Shown: positions 6,011 to 7,078 of the stretch, one piece after another | Layout: the number at the start of each line of letters is the position of its first letter | Position numbering within the stretch: position 1 is the stretch's first letter | Source: an uncultured Clostridia bacterium | GTDB taxonomy: Bacteria; Bacillota; Clostridia; TANB77; CAG-508 | DNA: 7,078 bases | Assembly: GCA_934177555.1 (NCBI GenBank) | Contig: CAKPPL010000053.1 | Location: 1 to 7,078, forward strand | Direction: 5' to 3' | The notes under the pieces: generated by a model | Database searches by the model: none | What the model was told of the DNA's origin: nothing | What the model saw: only the letters and a program-made list of their open reading frames with translations | Translations under genes and position numbers: made by a program

Positions 6011-6039
6011 TTGACATAATTTACATAAAGTGATATAAT
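6011..6039 (+). promoter_or_regulatory. Perfect-consensus sigma-A promoter
   Basis: TTGACA (6011-6016), exactly 17 bases, then TATAAT (6034-6039) is a full match to the vegetative consensus. It points at the 124-residue hydrophobic protein with a predicted leader of about 90 bases (start near 6046). Confidence 0.92.
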
Positions 6040-6045
6040 TATATA

Positions 6046-6138
6046 TAACATAGGCTTTTCCTATTTTATATAAAGTAATACCCGTTTTTTCACCATTAGG
6101 TGTAACAATAGATATAAAAAATTTTTTGGAGGTATTTT
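6046..6138 (+). other. Long 5' leader of the hydrophobic protein gene
   Basis: The predicted leader holds two small hairpins: ATAGG with CCTAT (6050-6054 and 6060-6064), and CACC with GGTG (6091-6094 and 6099-6102). A perfect A6T6 palindrome (6116-6127) directly abuts the ribosome binding site GGAGGT (6128-6133). I do not recognise a known riboswitch class in it. Confidence 0.4.
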
Positions 6139-6513
6139 ATGCTGATAACAGTATACTTTTTCTTTGTAAATATTATTATGCCACAGCTTGGAGCTTATGC
6201 AGAGGCAGTCTTTGAACCTATTATGTTAATTATCATTACTTTAACAGGAATGATAATATTACTAGGAACAGTTGGAATTAAGGTTTCTAATAACTTAGGG
6301 TCTACTATTGTTGGTGGATTTTTTATGTCTGTTGGATATCTTTGTCGAACACTTTTCAAAGCACTTGGTTGGATTATTAGTAATACTTGTAAATTAATAC
6401 CCAAAGTATTTAATGAAAGTAGAAACGTTTTCAGCCAGATTGGAATAAATACAGCAGTTAGTAATATTTTAGCTATATTTGTTGTAGTTGCTTTTGTGGC
6501 AGTAATTATTTAA
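6139..6513 (+). CDS. Uncharacterised small hydrophobic membrane protein
   Basis: I do not recognise this 124-residue protein. It is very hydrophobic, with likely membrane segments at about residues 2-18, 26-46, 54-80 (partly amphipathic, with R70 and K74 near its end) and 104-124. A more polar stretch of about 20 residues (85-103, KLIPKVFNESRNVFSQIGIN) precedes the last helix, and the C-terminus ends inside that helix (VVAFVAVII). The coding case is good: GGAGGT lies five bases upstream, a perfect consensus promoter drives it, and a strong terminator follows. The predicted constitutive, strong expression is unusual for an unknown membrane protein. A holin-like or membrane-associated regulatory role is possible but not supported by any motif. 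Confidence 0.8.
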   Translation: MLITVYFFFVNIIMPQLGAYAEAVFEPIMLIIITLTGMIILLGTVGIKVSNNLGSTIVGGFFMSVGYLCRTLFKALGWIISNTCKLIPKVFNESRNVFSQIGINTAVSNILAIFVVVAFVAVII

Positions 6514-6543
6514 ATAAGAAAAGGGAGAAAAAGAGGGAAAATC

Positions 6544-6577
6544 CGTTGGTAAGTATCAACGTTTTTTCCTTTTTTTG
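6544..6577 (+). terminator. Intrinsic terminator of the hydrophobic protein gene
   Basis: CGTTGGT (6544-6550) pairs with ATCAACG (6555-6561) around an AAGT loop, with one G-T pair, and is followed by TTTTTTCC and seven more T residues. An upstream purine run (about 6520-6540) can extend the stem by pairing with the pyrimidine run. It ends the transcript 31 bases after the stop and insulates lysS. Confidence 0.88.
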
Positions 6578-6627
6578 TTTTTTACAACTTCACATTTACA
6601 TAAAAAGGTAAAGTTTCTAAAATTTGC

Positions 6628-6656
6628 TTGATTTTTAGAGCAAAATACATTATAAT
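6628..6656 (+). promoter_or_regulatory. Sigma-A promoter of lysS
   Basis: TTGATT (6628-6633), 17 bases, then a perfect TATAAT (6651-6656) give a start near 6663 and a leader of about 42 bases. That is too short for a T-box, so transcription looks constitutive here. Confidence 0.85.
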
Positions 6657-6704
6657 ATTTTTGTATTATTAGAGAAAATAAAAATAAAAAGAGGAGAGAT
6701 AAAT

Positions 6705-7078
6705 ATGCAAGAAAATAATAACACAAATAATGAAATAGAAATGGATGAAAATCATCTAATTCAAATAAGAAAAGAAAAATTAAAAGAATTACAAGAACAA
6801 GGAAAAAATCCATTTGAAATAACAAAATTTGATAGAACAAATTCAGCAGGAGAAATAAAAGCAAATTTCGAAAAATTTGAACAAAAAGATGTATCAGTAG
6901 CAGGAAGAATAATAGCAAAAAGAATAATGGGAAAAGCATCATTTTGTACCATACTTGATAGTGATGAAAAAATTCAAAGTTATGTAAGTATAAATGATTT
7001 AGGAGAAGAAAGCTATAAAGCATTTAAAACATTTGATATTGGAGATATAATCGGTATAACAGGATTTGTATTTAAAAC
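6705..7078 (+). CDS. lysS: Lysyl-tRNA synthetase, class II, N-terminal part (cut by window end)
   Basis: LysRS charges tRNA-Lys with lysine using ATP in the cytoplasm. Only the first 124 codons are present, of about 500 expected. After a polar Asn/Glu-rich leader of about 15 residues come LIQIRKEKLKELQEQGKNPF and FDRTNSAGEIKANF. The OB-fold anticodon-binding domain starts near residue 63 with VSVAGRIIAKRIMGKASFC, and continues with ILDSDEKIQSYVSI and FDIGDIIGITGFVFK. These align in order with the Bacillus LysS N-terminus (VRRDKMNQLRDNGIDPF, VTIAGRMMTKRGKGKAGFA, SDLGDLIGVTGKVFK, as I recall). The catalytic domain is outside the window. The start has GAGGAG (6691-6696) eight bases upstream. In many Firmicutes greA precedes lysS; here it does not, and lysS has its own promoter. 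Confidence 0.95.
   Translation, partial: MQENNNTNNEIEMDENHLIQIRKEKLKELQEQGKNPFEITKFDRTNSAGEIKANFEKFEQKDVSVAGRIIAKRIMGKASFCTILDSDEKIQSYVSINDLGEESYKAFKTFDIGDIIGITGFVFK

Noticed and set aside
5988..6016. Tandem TTGACA boxes 23 bases apart on the plus strand, suggesting overlapping promoters
   Set aside because: The first box is explained as the reverse complement of the -35 (TTGTCA) of the minus-strand promoter, and no -10 sits 17 bases after it on the plus strand.
6046..6138. A known riboswitch in the leader of the hydrophobic protein gene
   Set aside because: I looked for c-di-GMP, preQ1, c-di-AMP and T-box hallmarks and found none; only two short hairpins are present.
6657..6704. T-box or other attenuator controlling lysS
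   Set aside because: The leader from the predicted start is only about 42 bases, with no T-box sequence and no terminator hairpin.
6556..7023. Long minus-strand open frame rich in Phe and Leu
   Set aside because: It is antisense to lysS and the terminator; its composition is what A-rich coding DNA gives when read backwards.

Overview
The window reads as chromosomal DNA of a very AT-rich, spore-forming member of the Clostridia (Bacillota). The evidence is a clear spoIVA gene with a near-ideal sigma-E promoter, heavy use of ATA and AGA codons, strong AAGGAGG-type ribosome binding sites, compact sigma-A promoters, and several gene families typical of clostridia (DUF421 with a DUF4363-like partner, YvlD/holin-IV). 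There is no sign of phage, transposon, plasmid, CRISPR or defence genes. The species cannot be named from the sequence.

Layout. 1-1311 (-): spoIVA, cut by the window start, encoding the ATPase of the spore-coat basement layer. 1312-1473: a tight divergent control region with a sigma-E promoter facing left and a sigma-A promoter facing right. 1474-3391 (+): a two-gene operon. The first gene encodes a eukaryotic-type UDP-N-acetylhexosamine pyrophosphorylase-like enzyme. The second starts at TTG one base after the stop of the first and encodes a left-handed beta-helix acetyltransferase-like protein. Together they look like the two halves of a GlmU-type pathway on separate polypeptides. A bidirectional terminator (3395-3430) separates them from a convergent small four-helix membrane protein of the YvlD/holin-IV type (3434-3805, -). 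3932-4995 (+): a DUF421 (YetF-like) membrane protein, one-base-overlapped by a small membrane-anchored DUF4363-like protein. 5052-5127 (+): tRNA-Thr(GGU) with its own promoter and terminator. 5195-5938 (-): an unrecognised membrane-anchored coiled-coil protein. 5939-6138: divergent promoters, one of them a perfect TTGACA-17-TATAAT. 6139-6513 (+): an unrecognised 124-residue hydrophobic protein with its own terminator. 6705-7078 (+): the start of lysS, cut by the window end.

How it fits together. Most of this is a patchwork of independently promoted housekeeping, envelope and sporulation genes rather than one island. The only groups whose arrangement implies joint function are the pyrophosphorylase/beta-helix pair (nucleotide-sugar synthesis for cell wall or surface glycans) and the DUF421/DUF4363 pair (membrane, possibly spore-related). 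The best candidate for something under-described is the split, archaeal/eukaryotic-flavoured UDP-amino-sugar module. After it come the two uncharacterised membrane proteins that share a divergent promoter region at 5939-6138.
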